Source: Tenebrio molitor
Taxonomy: Eukaryota > Arthropoda > Insecta > Coleoptera > Tenebrionidae
Assembly: GCF_963966145.1 (NCBI RefSeq)
Contig: NC_091047.1
Location: 22,258,001-22,322,000, forward strand
Direction of reading: 5' to 3'
Length of the DNA stretch: 64,000 nt
Shown here: piece by piece, positions 45,076 to 56,639 of the stretch
Layout: each line of letters starts with the position of its first letter
Numbering within the stretch: position 1 is the first letter of the stretch
Made by a program: the position numbers and the translations under genes
Notes under the pieces: generated by a model
Told to the model about the DNA's origin: nothing
What the model saw: only the letters and a program-made list of their open reading frames with translations
The model's database searches: none

Positions 45076-46676
45076 AGATTCTAAAATAGTGTTAATTAGT
45101 GGCGATTCGCTAATAATGCTACTGAGTAAGCAAATAAAAATATTTAAAAAATCATAATTAAATTTCATAGTTTAGAACCTGATTGGTTAGTCTGTTCTTA
45201 CACATAATATGAATTTGTAGTGTGACAGGTTGTACGAGTGCTGATCAATTTTGACTTGTTATTGTTAATGTGTTTCAATCTACAATAGCAAAACCATAAT
45301 GTACAGGTACAGTTAATTTCAAAATTATCGAGTATACCTCAAAAATCAAGAAGTCGATTTATTACAGTTTTTTCCAGATGTGAAGATGTCTTTTTAAAAT
45401 GTGGACGTCATATTTTTATATAGGTTAGGTAAGTTTGACAACATAAATGTCGCTGATATTTTAGAGCACCATAATATTGTTTGTTTTATCCTCTCTACAC
45501 GGTGCTCTTCGCGATATTATAATATTGGATTACCCTCCGAATCTACCACCCTTCTAATTTGGAAAGAATGACCACTTTCGCGTAATCGCCTAGATTAGGC
45601 ATTTTGTTTGTCAAAATTGACATTGATCTTTGACAAAAAATGTAAGTGCATTTTACACTGTAGAAAATTAGGTGTACTCTATAACTTTGGAATTAACTGT
45701 AGATCAAATCGTTAGATATGTGCTTCGATTAGTTCAAAATTTGAGTGTTGAAAATATTCACCTTTTGTTTCTATTTGTATTTGAACAGTTCCATTTACAT
45801 ATTTATCCTAATAGACCAAGTTGTTTAGCTTTGATTGTTGTTAAAATCACTTGAATAAAAAATATAGAACCTTTAGGTTTGTACAAAGTGGTATTACATA
45901 AAACTTACCTAAGTGTAAGAAATTTATTTCCATTATTAGTTCCGATTCTTTTTTCCAAACGGAACAATACGAGCATAAGCAATAAGCGAGGAAAAATTTA
46001 CGGAAACTATTTCAAACAGACGTGGAAGGTTCCACAAGAAAATAAATCCAAAAATCTTTTCACCAAATTGTTTCCACTTTTAAAATTGGCAATCACGACA
46101 AATGCATGTTTGGACATTGGACACTTAATGCCGGCTTCCGATTTTAATTAATTCAATAATTAAAAATACTTCTATTTTAACTAAACAAACATCATTTAGA
46201 GAAGAATACATTCCATGCAATTCTAAAAGCTTGATTCATTTGCAATTAATATTATGTAAGAATTAATAATTAATTTAAAAAATGGGGAGGGTTGATATCT
46301 CTTTTCTACTTAAAGTGTAATAGAAATTTATATTCACTGAATACGCAACAGATTTTCCAGATATCCATCACGAGAAAAATATAACATTCTGCCAAAAACT
46401 ACCACTCTAATTTTAATATTAAGGAAAAAAATAAGCATAAAGCATTGTGTTGAAAATCGCATTCATAAAATTATAACCAATCAAATTTTGTAATTTTTAC
46501 TTTAGCAACCAATAAGACGATGATTTAGTGGAAATCACCATGGACATCACACAACACACTGATTTCCAGAAATCACTCTAGAGAGATTTTTGGAAATCAT
46601 ATCACGCGGCCATTCATTCATCAATACACACTTATAAATAATTTTATTTATGCGATTTTCTAGCTGAATTTATTTC
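45076..46676. other. Mostly non-coding stretch
   Basis: Two plus-strand frames (45672-45854, 45879-46151) have no start context, splice logic or known motif and are not called. Between 46545 and 46610, gatttccagaaatcactc is repeated imperfectly ahead of the hairpin. Confidence 0.3.
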
Positions 46677-46816
46677 GAGCCGTTTTGATTTCCAGAAATT
46701 ATTATTTCTCCCTGTCTCGTTCTTTTAGCGTAATCACCACTCACTGGCGTTCGTGGTGATTAATACGCAAAAAGAACTCGACAGGTCGAAATAATTTCCG
46801 GAAATCAAAACGGCTC
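46677..46816. repeat. 140-bp hairpin-forming palindrome
   Basis: gagccgttttgatttccaga at the left pairs with tccggaaatcaaaacggctc at the right. Inner arms ctcgttcttttagcg and cgcaaaaagaactcg also pair, around caccactcactggcgttcgtggtg. It may be a foldback element; its mirror quality is high. Confidence 0.7.
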
Positions 46817-47392
46817 TTAATAGATTATATATGAAAAGTTAATAATTTAGTTTTTCGTTGACCGTTTATTAATTTCAATATTAAGGAATTGTTTTGTCTA
46901 AAATATGGTAGGTATATTAATAGACCTCATTAATACACTATTTTTGTGATTTTGACGTTTTAGCTGGTGACAAACTCGAACATGCATTGTTTGCACTTAC
47001 CAACACTGCAGCAAGTAGTGCAGCAAGGTTTTCTAGCTCCATAACTGTACAATTACGAATTCACAAATTGCAATTCACTTTTTCAAATGCCGACCTTTTT
47101 GGTTAATAATTTGGTTTATAATTCGCATGTCATATTTTTCAAAGATAATTAGTTTTTTTTAGCAAACATGATTTTTACGTGAAATTGAAAATGTATGGAG
47201 TTGACGTTATTGTCTTCTGACACTCTTTGTGGAAAAGTGAATAGAAAGTGTTGAAAAATTCAAAAATAGCCTACCCTGAGGCCTGAGGACAAAAAAAGGA
47301 TGAAGGTATTTTATGAGGTCTCATCTTTATCGAAAAAGATGAAATTGGTTTTAATTTGGTATTAATTTCAAATGTTGTAACCAAAAAAAAAA

Positions 47393-47503
47393 GAGTTTGT
47401 TAAAGGACGATTAATAATCTCAACTATTAAAGGCACTCACTCGCTATGCTCGTTCGTGCTTTAAACAGTTTCGATTATTATTAATCGCCTTCATTAACAA
47501 ACT
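47393..47503. repeat. Inverted repeat with beetle-style centre
   Basis: gtttgttaaaggacgattaa and the inverted ttaatcgccttcattaacaaac flank ggcactcactcgctatgctc. Similar to tracts near 32.4 and 63.5 kb. Confidence 0.5.
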
Positions 47504-48159
47504 AGTTTATTAAATAACTATAATTTATGTTCCTTAAATTAGGCAACACATTATACAATTTTGTGGTATTTTACGCACAATTAAAAGTGTGATATTTTAA
47601 ATCAACTTTAAGCGTAGTTCAACAGCAAGTTGAATAAAAATAAAAATATGCATGGGAATATAAGTATATAAAATAATAAATTATCAAATAAATATAAACG
47701 AAAACTATTCTTTTTTCAAAAATACAATTAGGAGTGTCATGTCGCAACTATTGCGTAACAACATTACGCCAAGTCATCTCGGGTCCTAACAAGAATGAAT
47801 TTTTAATTTAAATATTTACGGAAAATCCATTAAAATACAACTTATTTATATGTTTCAAAACCGAACAAATCTTCCACACGTTACTCATGTAGTCATGTAT
47901 GTTAATTATTATTCCACAAAGTCCACACCATAAACAAGTACTTTTCCTTCACTTCAAACAGATATCACTTCCGATTCTAATTCGATTATATCATAATTCA
48001 ATTATAAACTATGCCGAAGTGATATGATTAACGCTTCCGCGGATCCAGAAACGTCTTTAACATTGAACTCCATTATCTAAATATCAAAATTCATTTTCGA
48101 CGTCATCTCTTTTATTAGCATAATATATTAACAAAATTATTGCAATAAATTACACAACC
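47504..48159. other. Upstream region of the 48.2-kb gene
   Basis: AT-rich and non-coding. It contains the mirror pair cacttccgattctaattcga / attataaactatgccgaagt (about 47968-48022). No element assigned. Confidence 0.3.
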
Positions 48160-48167
48160 TATATATA
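48160..48167 (+). promoter_or_regulatory. TATA box of the 48.2-kb peptide gene
   Basis: tatatata is 79 nt before the ATG; a likely start is in gttcaacagtc near 48200. Confidence 0.6.
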
Positions 48168-48245
48168 TTCAACAAGTAAAGCTGAATCCTTCATTACTAG
48201 TTCAACAGTCAAATTTGCATATACGTTCCCGCTACCAGTGCTAAA

Positions 48246-48518
48246 ATGGCAAAAATAGTGTTTTTCTTAATCGTTGCTATTTTCGTGAGTTCAAGTGTTT
48301 GTCGACCAAAATCAGCTAATAATAGACAAGACGACACGTTTAGCAGTTTGGACCAAGAAGACAATGGACCACGTCATAGAAGATACGTAGGCGAGTTGAA
48401 TCCTTCCAGGGGCGAAGTAATAGCCGACACTCTGAAATATCCAGATCATACATTTATTTTCGTTCCTTTCTACACAGTACGTAGGTTTTACGCACGCAAA
48501 GAACGAATTGTTACATAA
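48246..48518 (+). CDS. Small secreted prepropeptide (90 aa)
   Basis: Single exon. The signal peptide is MAKIVFFLIVAIFVSSSVC (1-19). A polar acidic spacer follows, then a strong basic site (RHRR, residues 43-46) that would release a 44-residue C-terminal peptide starting YVGELNPSRGEV and containing HTFIFVPFYTVRR. The aromatic FxF.P stretch echoes the C-terminus of the 49.1-kb gene (VFVFRPLFVYR). TATA box at 48160 and AATAAA at 48571-48576. Unlike the 34- and 41-kb genes it is AT-rich and lacks EKISKRSAE, so relatedness rests on layout and a weak motif. Function unknown. Confidence 0.8.
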   Translation: MAKIVFFLIVAIFVSSSVCRPKSANNRQDDTFSSLDQEDNGPRHRRYVGELNPSRGEVIADTLKYPDHTFIFVPFYTVRRFYARKERIVT

Positions 48519-49005
48519 CTCTAATCATCTGTGCCAAAGACTGACTAAAGATGTATTTATTTGAACCACGAATAAATTATTTTTCCTAGCTTGTTTTATT
48601 TTTCAACCCACTCGTAGATCCTTCGCTTACTTTGTTGTGTCTCATCCAGATATTAGGTCAATATCGACAAATATTGAAACTATTACCAATTCTGTCAATA
48701 AGAAATTCTAATTAACACTGTCACAACTGCATTCAGTGAAAACAATTGCGTTACAGAAGGTTCGAGAAAACTGCGTTGTATTTTTCTTCTGCTTCAGAAC
48801 TTTAGCGATAAGTGACAAGATTTGAGGATGTGATGATAAACACGGTTCATGACTTCCGGTGTTATACTTTCGATTTATCACGATTTTACTAATGGTATCA
48901 AATATGTGGCCATGTTGTAATAATAGGTAAACTCCATAAATAATCTTTTTTTAACCAACAACACAATTAGCACCTTTGGCTTGATTTCTTGTACAAAGTC
49001 ACGGG

Positions 49006-49013
49006 TATATAAG
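49006..49013 (+). promoter_or_regulatory. TATA box of the 49.1-kb peptide gene
   Basis: tatataag lies 97 nt before the ATG; the downstream acaatcattaacc is a likely start region. Confidence 0.6.
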
Positions 49014-49102
49014 GAGATACGGAGACAATCATTAACCAAATTTGTTCGTCAACAACAAAGAAAAAATCAAGATTCACGGTGAGCGGTGACAATCAAACAT
49101 AA

Positions 49103-49366
49103 ATGAAGCTCTTTGTGGTGAGTGTGCAATAATATTTATTTTGTCCTTTTATTGAACGTGTAATAATTTTCCAGATTATCACTCTTGTTGTAATACTAAT
49201 AAGCACTGTGACCGTTTCCCGATCAATGCCTACGACTGTCACAGCCGTAAGTGAAGATGATGCAGGAGATACACTGGATGATCTGGATGTAGCCGAAGTC
49301 TTCGTTTTCAGACCGTTGTTTGTCTACAGGGCCTTGCAAGACCGAAGAGCTCGTCTAAGACAATGA
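49103..49366 (+). CDS. Small secreted peptide, two exons (68 aa)
   Basis: Exon 1 (49103-49117) encodes MKLFV. The intron (49118-49174) has gtgagt and ttccag borders. Exon 2 (49175-49366) completes the signal peptide (IITLVVILISTVTVS) and the mature part. After the acidic stretch EDDAGDTLDDLDVAE comes a basic aromatic tail, VFVFRPLFVYRALQDRRARL. The first exon is too short for simple ORF detection, and joining it gives the only complete protein. Gene structure and the small size match insect secreted peptide genes. The motif D(L/M)D(T/V)A(E/N) before the aromatic tail also occurs in the FLPxFA precursor (EDMDTAETAVF) and in the right-edge gene (SDLDTANTFW). Function unknown. Confidence 0.82.
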
Positions 49367-50696
49367 AAGTGATTTTGTTTGGTTTTTATTTAAATGTATA
49401 AGCATTGTGTATATTGTTTAAATACTTTTTTACTTTTATATCCATATTTTAATACTTTGTAACGCTGTTGAAAATTGTTGCAATATGTTAGCTTGGATGT
49501 AGCAATTATTTAAAATATAAGGAAAAGTAACTAAAGAATTACTTTTGTATTCCATACTAGTCGATGACAAAATATAAATAAATAAATACATAATCGAATA
49601 TTTATGTTCTTTCAATTTACAATTTTGCCATCTTCACATATCTCCTAAAGTTAATTAAAATAAAATATAAGAATCAGCTGATTAATTTTTGAAGGATAGG
49701 TTTACTTTACTATGCGCTAAGAAATAAAGCAGATTATTGAAAAATAAGAAATGGTAATACATACAAGCTACAATAATATATAAAGAAATTGTTTCACAAA
49801 AGACGTTGAAGGTAATGGAGACCAAATAGTTACGGAAATTAATTCTTTCTGACTTGATGAAATTCAGGAAGTTCTTTATAAAGCTATAAGAAATAGTTCC
49901 TAATTTTAATCACTTGAAATTCAAATAAAATAAATGCAAAAAGAAAATTAGGTATGCAGATACAGTTGAGTGCTCCTCCAAAGATCTTAATTGCTGTTTG
50001 GTGTTGAAGAGTTGAAGTTAAGAATATAACGTTAGGAATTCATATTTTTTATACTACAAATAATAAACGAACAGTTACATACTCGTATACAGAATATTCC
50101 ACGAGTGATAATGAGCCCGGCAAAATTGAAGATGCAACCCACAATATACCTATTTGGGAATTTATTCTAACGTGGATATTTGTTTTTTGATTTAAAAAAC
50201 ATAAAACATGGTTAGCTGTGCAGTTTCATAAATTTTGATATGCTTAGTTAAATGAAATTGTGAAAAAACGAAGAATTTTTGGGAAAATGTTTATTGTCTG
50301 CATAAACGCGCAACGGTAGAAGTAAATTTTTATTACATTCGTCATAAATCCTTCGAAGTTCGAATACATTTTTTCGGTAGCCTCCATTATTTATTACATA
50401 CCAATAATATGTATACTTATTTTTCATATTACCAGTTTTTATTGAAACGGTTTTACCATTTCATAAAATTCAGTTTAGACGATGTACGATTTGTTACTAG
50501 ATAATTCTATTGTTTTTAGGTTAACTTCTTATTTACCAAAGATTTAAAGTTGTTTATCAAAAGCACGACAACTGTGAATTGATCACATTGTTGTTAATTG
50601 TATTTGCAGTGGATATAAAGTGTTAGATTCATATAATTTTAGAATATCAATAACAATATTTTGTTGTAAAAACGATTGTTCCGATGTACGGGGTCG
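49367..50696. other. 3' flank and non-coding stretch
   Basis: Includes a partial MITE family 1 copy at 50089-50150 (cacgagtgataatgagcccg). No genes are recognised. Confidence 0.35.
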
Positions 50697-51369
50697 GGCA
50701 TCGCCTTGGGGCATTGCGACTTCTAATTAAATAAAACTGTCGAAATTTTTCACACTTACCTGGCTATTGGTAAGGTACATTTCATAATTTTTTGATAATT
50801 TTTCACTTAGAAACAAAGCCAAAAAAAAAAGTAAATTTCTACCAAAAAGTCAAATTCTGATTTGTATACTGACCTAACCAGATTCACTTTCTATAATTAT
50901 TTACGAAATCAGCAGTTAGATTTTGAATTAAACGCAATTTTACATTTTAACTATGAAAATCATTTTTATTTATGACCTGCTACTTGTGCTGTCGTAAATT
51001 TAGGTGACAATGGAAAATGTCAATTTTATGGCAAAAATGTTTAAAACGGTCGGCTATACCTTTTGTGGGGAAATTATACCATTGTGCCCATAAATCAAAA
51101 AGCGAATTATTTAGCCAACCAAGTCAAAATTAGTAATTGTGCCACCAGGGTTTGATGCGCTAGCATATAGGTATACATATACATAGATAAAATAAAAATA
51201 CTATAGAATGCAAAGCACATTACAAATTTTGTGCAAATGTTTTTGCGCACCTACCACAAGCCACCAGAGGGCGTATAGTCGGAATTTAAATGATTTAAAT
51301 AAAACAAATGTTTTCAATTGTGTCACTTTTGAGATTTTATGTTAAAAAGTTTTGAATTCACAAATAAAG

Positions 51370-51525
51370 ATGCGAGTCTGCAGTGTTAAGATCTGTTATC
51401 GTTTAGATCCAACGCGGCATAGCTTTCCAAATCCTTCTAAGTACGCTCAACGTTTCAATGAGATGTTGAATCAGACGGGCAATTCTCATGTTGGATCCTC
51501 GCAGGGTTTGTTGTTTGAACTTTAG
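51370..51525 (+). pseudogene. THAP-like zinc finger start, truncated
   Basis: The frame reads MRVCSVKICYRLDPTRHSFP and continues with NPSKYAQRFNEMLN. C-x4-C and the SFP before a lost Trp resemble the start of a THAP domain. It stops after 51 residues, before the second Cys/His pair. It may derive from the element's own transposase. Confidence 0.45.
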
Positions 51526-51788
51526 TTGTTTGTACTTTAAAAGTACATAAGAAGTTTTTAGCAAGTAATAAGTTTACGAAGTTAGCCATACCCAGTTTAC
51601 AAATTCCTCATGGTATACTAAATTTTCAAAATTTAAAAAATTCTGTTTCAAAACTAAGGAATTGGGACAAATTGTATATATACTTCAATTTTTGATGAAA
51701 TGTCGATAATGCTGCACGTTGGTTACGACATCAACGAATTTCTTGGTTTCGAGATGGATAGTCCAGAATTAAAAATTGCCGAACACGT

Positions 51789-52180
51789 ACAATCTGTTTC
51801 AAAATCAAAAATCCACCACCTGTTGAATTATGTTAGCAGAAAAAAAGAAATCCCTAGAATAAGTTTCATTTTTTGGGTTGGCCCAACCTCCCGCCAAAAT
51901 TTGACATTGAACTGTTGAGTTTATTTACGTAACACAAAATAATTATTATGTACAAAAAGGTGGTAGCTACCGTATCATAACTTTTGAGTGATATAATAAA
52001 ATGAGAATAAAAAACACGATGAATTACGACCTAAACAACTGTCAACAGTTTTCTTTCATAACCCCACTTTTTTCTGACATTTGCAAACACACTAAAAACA
52101 AAAGTTGGCGACGTTGTCGGTTGTATTTTCGAGGTAGAATGCAGTGTTGGTGGATTTTTGATTTTGAAACAGATTATAAG
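51789..52180. mobile_element. Repeat E' MITE, copy 2
   Basis: Inverse copy of 39042-39443: tgtttcaaaatcaaaaatcc at the left and its inverse at the right, with tgtcggttgtattttcgagg inside. Confidence 0.7.
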
Positions 52181-52820
52181 TATCATCAATAAAATAATTA
52201 ATATCTCCATATTTAGGTTTTCGAAAGAGATAAATACCATTTTAAGCGATAAAGAGAGCAGGGTGGTTTCATATAAAAATGAAGTTTATAATCAAGCTTT
52301 AGCAATGTGTAAAAAAAGTTGAAAATAAAACAAATAAAAGAAACACCTAAAATAATGGGAGTATTTTATTTGTGTTGTAATTAAAACGAATAATAAAATA
52401 GAATGGAATTTAGGGGAGGAGGTAAAAATCACAACAGGCTCTGAAATTTTGCACCTGCCACAAGCCGATAGATGGCCTCGGCTATAAAATGTCGCACGGA
52501 CTTTGCACTCTATAGTATTTTATTTTATCTATGGGTATATAAAATATCGCCAATTTTCATTAATTAGAAGTCGCCTTTCTCGCCCGACCTGTATAGGTAA
52601 ATTTGTGCGCTAGCTTGAGTCAAACGTTGTCACTTTTTTTGGTAGATTTCCATAAAAGAAACCGAACCGAACAGTATTGAAAACCCTAAGCAACGTATTA
52701 GAAATGCAATTAGGCAAATCACACCGGAAATGTTACGAAACGTAAGGGATGCATGTTACTATCGATTTGCAATTTGCCAAAAATGAAACGGTGCCCATTT
52801 TGAGCATTTGTTGCATTAAA

Positions 52821-53120
52821 TACAGGGTTATTCTAAATTATTGTAGTCGAAGTAGGTGTGAAAACTGAATGTAAAATTTATGGTTGCCGCTCCACATAAA
52901 AAAATCATCAAAATGATGTGTTAAATTTGGTACAAAACAACTCAAAATTTCTGGATTCAATCGTTAATTTAACAAAAATAAATAAAATCCTCATCACCGC
53001 ACTTTTCACCTAAAAAATGACAGTGACAGCGACACAACTGACAGTTCACATGAAAGCGGCAAAAAGGCAATAACATGGGCATGGCCTACTTCGACTACAA
53101 TCATTTAAAATAACCCTGTA
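52821..53120. mobile_element. MITE-B copy 1 (300 bp)
   Basis: TIRs tacagggttattctaaatta and (inverted) tacagggttattttaaatga, continuing ttgtagtcgaagtagg. A second, right-truncated copy lies at 55701-56013. Confidence 0.8.
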
Positions 53121-53661
53121 GAATTCAACTTATAAAATGGGTTTTTATTTTTTAGCACGTAGGCTTTGAAAATTTTCAGGAAACAAATAGTGCGTTGTAT
53201 TATTTGCGAAGTGGACTTTCAAACGAGGTGTCACTTGGCATACCCTTACATTTGAAAAAAAAAAGGTTAGGGGTGGTTGCGAGCTTCCGGGAGCAGATAT
53301 GCAAAACCATATGCGCGAAAATATTGGCAGGGAAAAACAAAAATCGACGTGTTTCGGTATTTTTTACAAAAACCACCTATGTCCAAATTATGAATTTTAT
53401 TCCAATTAAAATTTCCACATTGTATTTTTATTTTATCTATGGTCGCAACCGGTGTCGTTACCTTTTATAATCGAGAACCTTAGGCGCTAAAGTTTATAAA
53501 GAATAAAAATACGGAAAAATACGTAGGTTTAGACATGATTTTAGAGTTAAGATTGAGTACAGTAAGTATATACCTAAGTTCATATTTTCTTTCTGATACT
53601 GTACTGAATACAGTTGTATTTTTGTATTTTTGATTTTAAATTCGAATGTCATTTTCATTTG

Positions 53662-53781
53662 TACAATGGCCGGCAAAAAAAAAACAAGCCATCATTTAAA
53701 TGTCAGTATCAAAAAAGCATTAATTACACATTTGGATTTTGACACAAAAGTGATGGCTAGTTTTTTTTGCCGACCATTGTA
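53662..53781. mobile_element. Very short MITE (120 bp)
   Basis: tacaatggccggcaaaaaaa at the left and the inverse tacaatggtcggcaaaaaaa at the right, flanked by TA. Confidence 0.8.
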
Positions 53782-54164
53782 CGAGAAACATTCTCGGTGA
53801 AAAAAATAAGTATCCCCAAAAAGCGCCAAAAGCGCCCGTATACTAGCGCTCTGCGGGGATCACTCAAATTACACTTTTGAATAGGCCGGTCGTGCAACCA
53901 GCAATTAATCTAATTAATCTCTATGTCGTTCAGAAACGACTCTCCCGGTAATGAAGGAAAATAACCCCAACCCTGTATGGGCTCTATGGGTATGCGCCCT
54001 CTACGGTATGCGCCGTATGCCACGGTATGGGCACAGATGGGGTAACCATCACAGAGTAACCATCTTGTCGTTCGCCGTCGAGGTCCAGTTTCCAGTGCCA
54101 GTCTCTTTTCAGGAAAAGCTGCTTTTCGAGTGTATCAACATTCAAAGGCCGACAAACAATAAAA

Positions 54165-55232
54165 ATGTCGATTTTAGTAGTTCGTACCCTCATCGGTCAC
54201 ATTAAGTCTGGTATGATGAGACAATTTCGGTTTTCATCTGTCATTCAAGGGCCACCAAATAAAATGGTAATTTTTTTACGTTATTAATTTATTATACATA
54301 ATTAAATACAAATTATACAGGATGTCCCCAAAAAAAAAGACGAGTCCATAGCTCCCTTATTTATTGGAGGATTAAATGGTTGTTAATAGGCTACAAACTG
54401 GCCTACCAAATTCACGTATAGCTCCAAGGACTTCAAGACTAAACTGTCAAAAAAAAAAAATTCAAATTTTTATTCTGAAAACAACAATGTATCACAAGTA
54501 TAACTTCACATAAAAAAAATAAGAGTAACTTTTTGAAACAAATGACGAACATGATAAATAATAACATGTGGGATTGCGCAGATATACATTGGTGAAATAG
54601 AACATAAACGATAATAGTGTTTAAAAAAAAAAAAAATTTTGGTACGTAAGTGTATACTTGTGATACATTGTTGTTTTTAGAATAAAAATCTCTATCAGAA
54701 TTAATAAAAAAAGTATGTATGTAATTCCATTTGAAAAAAAATATTTTGACAGTTTACCCTTGAATCCCTTGGGGCTTTGGTAGCCTATTAACAACCATTT
54801 AATTTGGTGTATAGATAATTAAAATCCTCCGATAAATAAGGGAGTTATGGACTCGTCTTCTTTTTCGGGGACACCTGTATAATTATGTATTATGTAACCC
54901 CAGGATGATGAGGATATTGAGATCGACCCCTATGCATCCTTGAGTAAAGAATTAAAAAAAATCATAATATTACAAGGTGAGATCACAAAACTCAAATATA
55001 GCATTGAACTGGATTCAGCAAAACATAACAATGAACTGGATTTAATTAAAAGGCAACATCTTTGTGAAATTGATAAATTGAAATACCAGCATGCTTTAGA
55101 GATGCAAAAAATGGAAGAAGTAAGTCAAAGTGATTTTTATTGTTATTGTGGATTAATTTAATTATGTTATTTTAGAGTTACAAGAACTGGGAAAAAATTA
55201 AACACATATTCGAACCTATGAAGGGCCTGTGA
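54165..55232 (+). CDS. Small probable mitochondrial coiled-coil protein, three exons (124 aa)
   Basis: Exons 54165-54266, 54904-55119 and 55176-55232, all phase 0, with borders gtaatt...ccccag and gtaagt...ttttag. The total of 375 nt is a clean reading frame ending TGA. The N-terminus (MSILVVRTLIGHIKSG, then RQFRFSSV) is basic, lacks acidic residues and has an R-x-F-S type matrix protease site, so mitochondrial import is predicted. Exon 2 starts DDEDIEIDPYASLSKEL and forms a long charged coiled coil (ITKLKYSIELDSAKHNNELD and beyond). Exon 3 ends SYKNWEKIKHIFEPMKGL. Intron 1 holds a 564-bp MITE. I recognise no family. The model rests on matching splice sites and frame; a decayed element gene is a less likely alternative. 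Confidence 0.6.
54316..54879. mobile_element. Palindromic TIR element (564 bp) in an intron
   Basis: Ends tacaggatgtccccaaaaaa and (inverted) tacaggtgtccccgaaaaag, continuing gacgagtccataactccctt-like sequence. Mirror symmetry extends inwards to attgttgttttcagaataa-like arms. It splits intron 1 of the coiled-coil gene. Confidence 0.75.
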
Positions 55233-55700
55233 GCGGAGCTTAGCTGCACGCACTTAATATTCGGAGTTTTGTATACGAATTTGAGTAAAAATTTGAAAAC
55301 AAGAAAGGCTTCGGTATTAAAGACATTTAAGTTTACTGAGGAAATATTTGTCAATTTCTTGTTAGTTTGTATGTAGATATAAACCCCAATGTGAGTCTGG
55401 TCATCCAGAGTTCAACGTAAATTCTACAATTACGATTCCGGAACATGCTTCTACAAGACTTTAAAATCCTTGGTGTTTTGTGGTTTTTATTTCCATTGCC
55501 TATGTCAAAATTAAAAATATCTACATTGGAAGGAGAAGAAATCTATACAGGATGTTATGGAAGTCCATGTAGAAACTTTAACCACAAAGAGAACTTGTCA
55601 AAAGAATCAACATTTTTGTTTACCATTTTTTCTGAAAATGTGCCATTGAAGAGTTAAAATTAAAAATATACGAAACCCCAAAAATCGTACACGCCTATCG

Positions 55701-56013
55701 TACAGGATTATTATAAATGATTGTAATCCAAGTAAGCGTAAAAACTGTAAAATTTATGGTTGCCGCTCCATATAAAAAACATCAAAATGTTGGAAATAAG
55801 TGAATACACACCGTTCACACACAGGAGTTAAATTGGGTGCAAAACAACTCAATAATTTTGGATTTAATAGTTAATTTAAAAAAAAATAAACAAAACTCTC
55901 ACCGCACTTTTCACCTAAAAGAGACAATGACAGCGACAAAAATTGACAGTTCACATGAAAGCGGCAAAAATTTCATAACATGGGCATGGCCTGCTTCGAC
56001 TACAATCTGTACA
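55701..56013. mobile_element. MITE-B copy 2, right end lost
   Basis: Starts tacaggattattataaatga and shares tttatggttgccgctccata and acatgggcatggcctgcttc with copy 1. It ends at cgactacaatctgtaca, directly against MITE-A copy 2. Confidence 0.7.
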
Positions 56014-56507
56014 TACAGGGTTATTCACGAGAGGGGTATTTCTGAATTTCTCTTTGCCGCAACCCATTATACACATTGCAACAATATCTTGATTTCAAAT
56101 TTTGAAAATAATTATGACTGAATTCACGACGGCTCTTAGTCCTGTCTCTTTGACGTTAAAGCAAAAAATCTTTGTCAATTCGAAAAATTTGTTTTTACAA
56201 TAACGACGAAAAGACTGATATGCTCCCATTTATGGAGAACGTGGAAAGAATTCTGTCGTCGCTGCGGATGTTTACAAGCCGATGGTAGACACTTCGAACA
56301 CCTTTTACATTAACTTAATTTGTTAATTTATTTGTTGAATTTTGATTAAATACAGGTTATCTGACATTTGTGACAAATCTATATAACTTACTTTGATTTC
56401 TAATTTAAATGAAATAACTAATTTGATTTAGTAGTCACTGCCATTGGTATTATTGGTTGCGGCAAAAAAAAAAATTCAGAAGTACCCCTCTCGTGAATAA
56501 CCCTGTA
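56014..56507 (+). mobile_element. MITE-A copy 2
   Basis: Same TIRs as 6882-7380 (tacagggttattcacgagag) and nearly the same interior. Small changes show it is an independent copy. Confidence 0.8.
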
Positions 56508-56639
56508 TTACGGTTTACACATTCATTCATAATAAGGGATTACAAAAGTCATTCAAATAAAGATAAAAATGGGTAAATTTTCTTTGGTAAAAACTAACAT
56601 CAAAAAAAGCACGAGTAGTTGGGCTAGCTTAGTAACTCA

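Larger units (their letters stand above)
50697..52593. mobile_element. TIR element (1.9 kb) with THAP-like fragment and nested MITE
   Basis: Terminal tacggggtcgggca (left) and tacaggtcgggcga (right, inverted), both followed by gcgacttctaatta. Inner arms also correspond: atagataaaataaaaatact at 51185 and the inverse near 52520. It contains repeat E' (51789-52180) and a short THAP-type reading frame at 51370. Confidence 0.6.

Noticed and set aside
45672..46151. Two consecutive plus-strand frames as exons of one gene
   Set aside because: No compatible splice sites, no recognisable motif and no start context.
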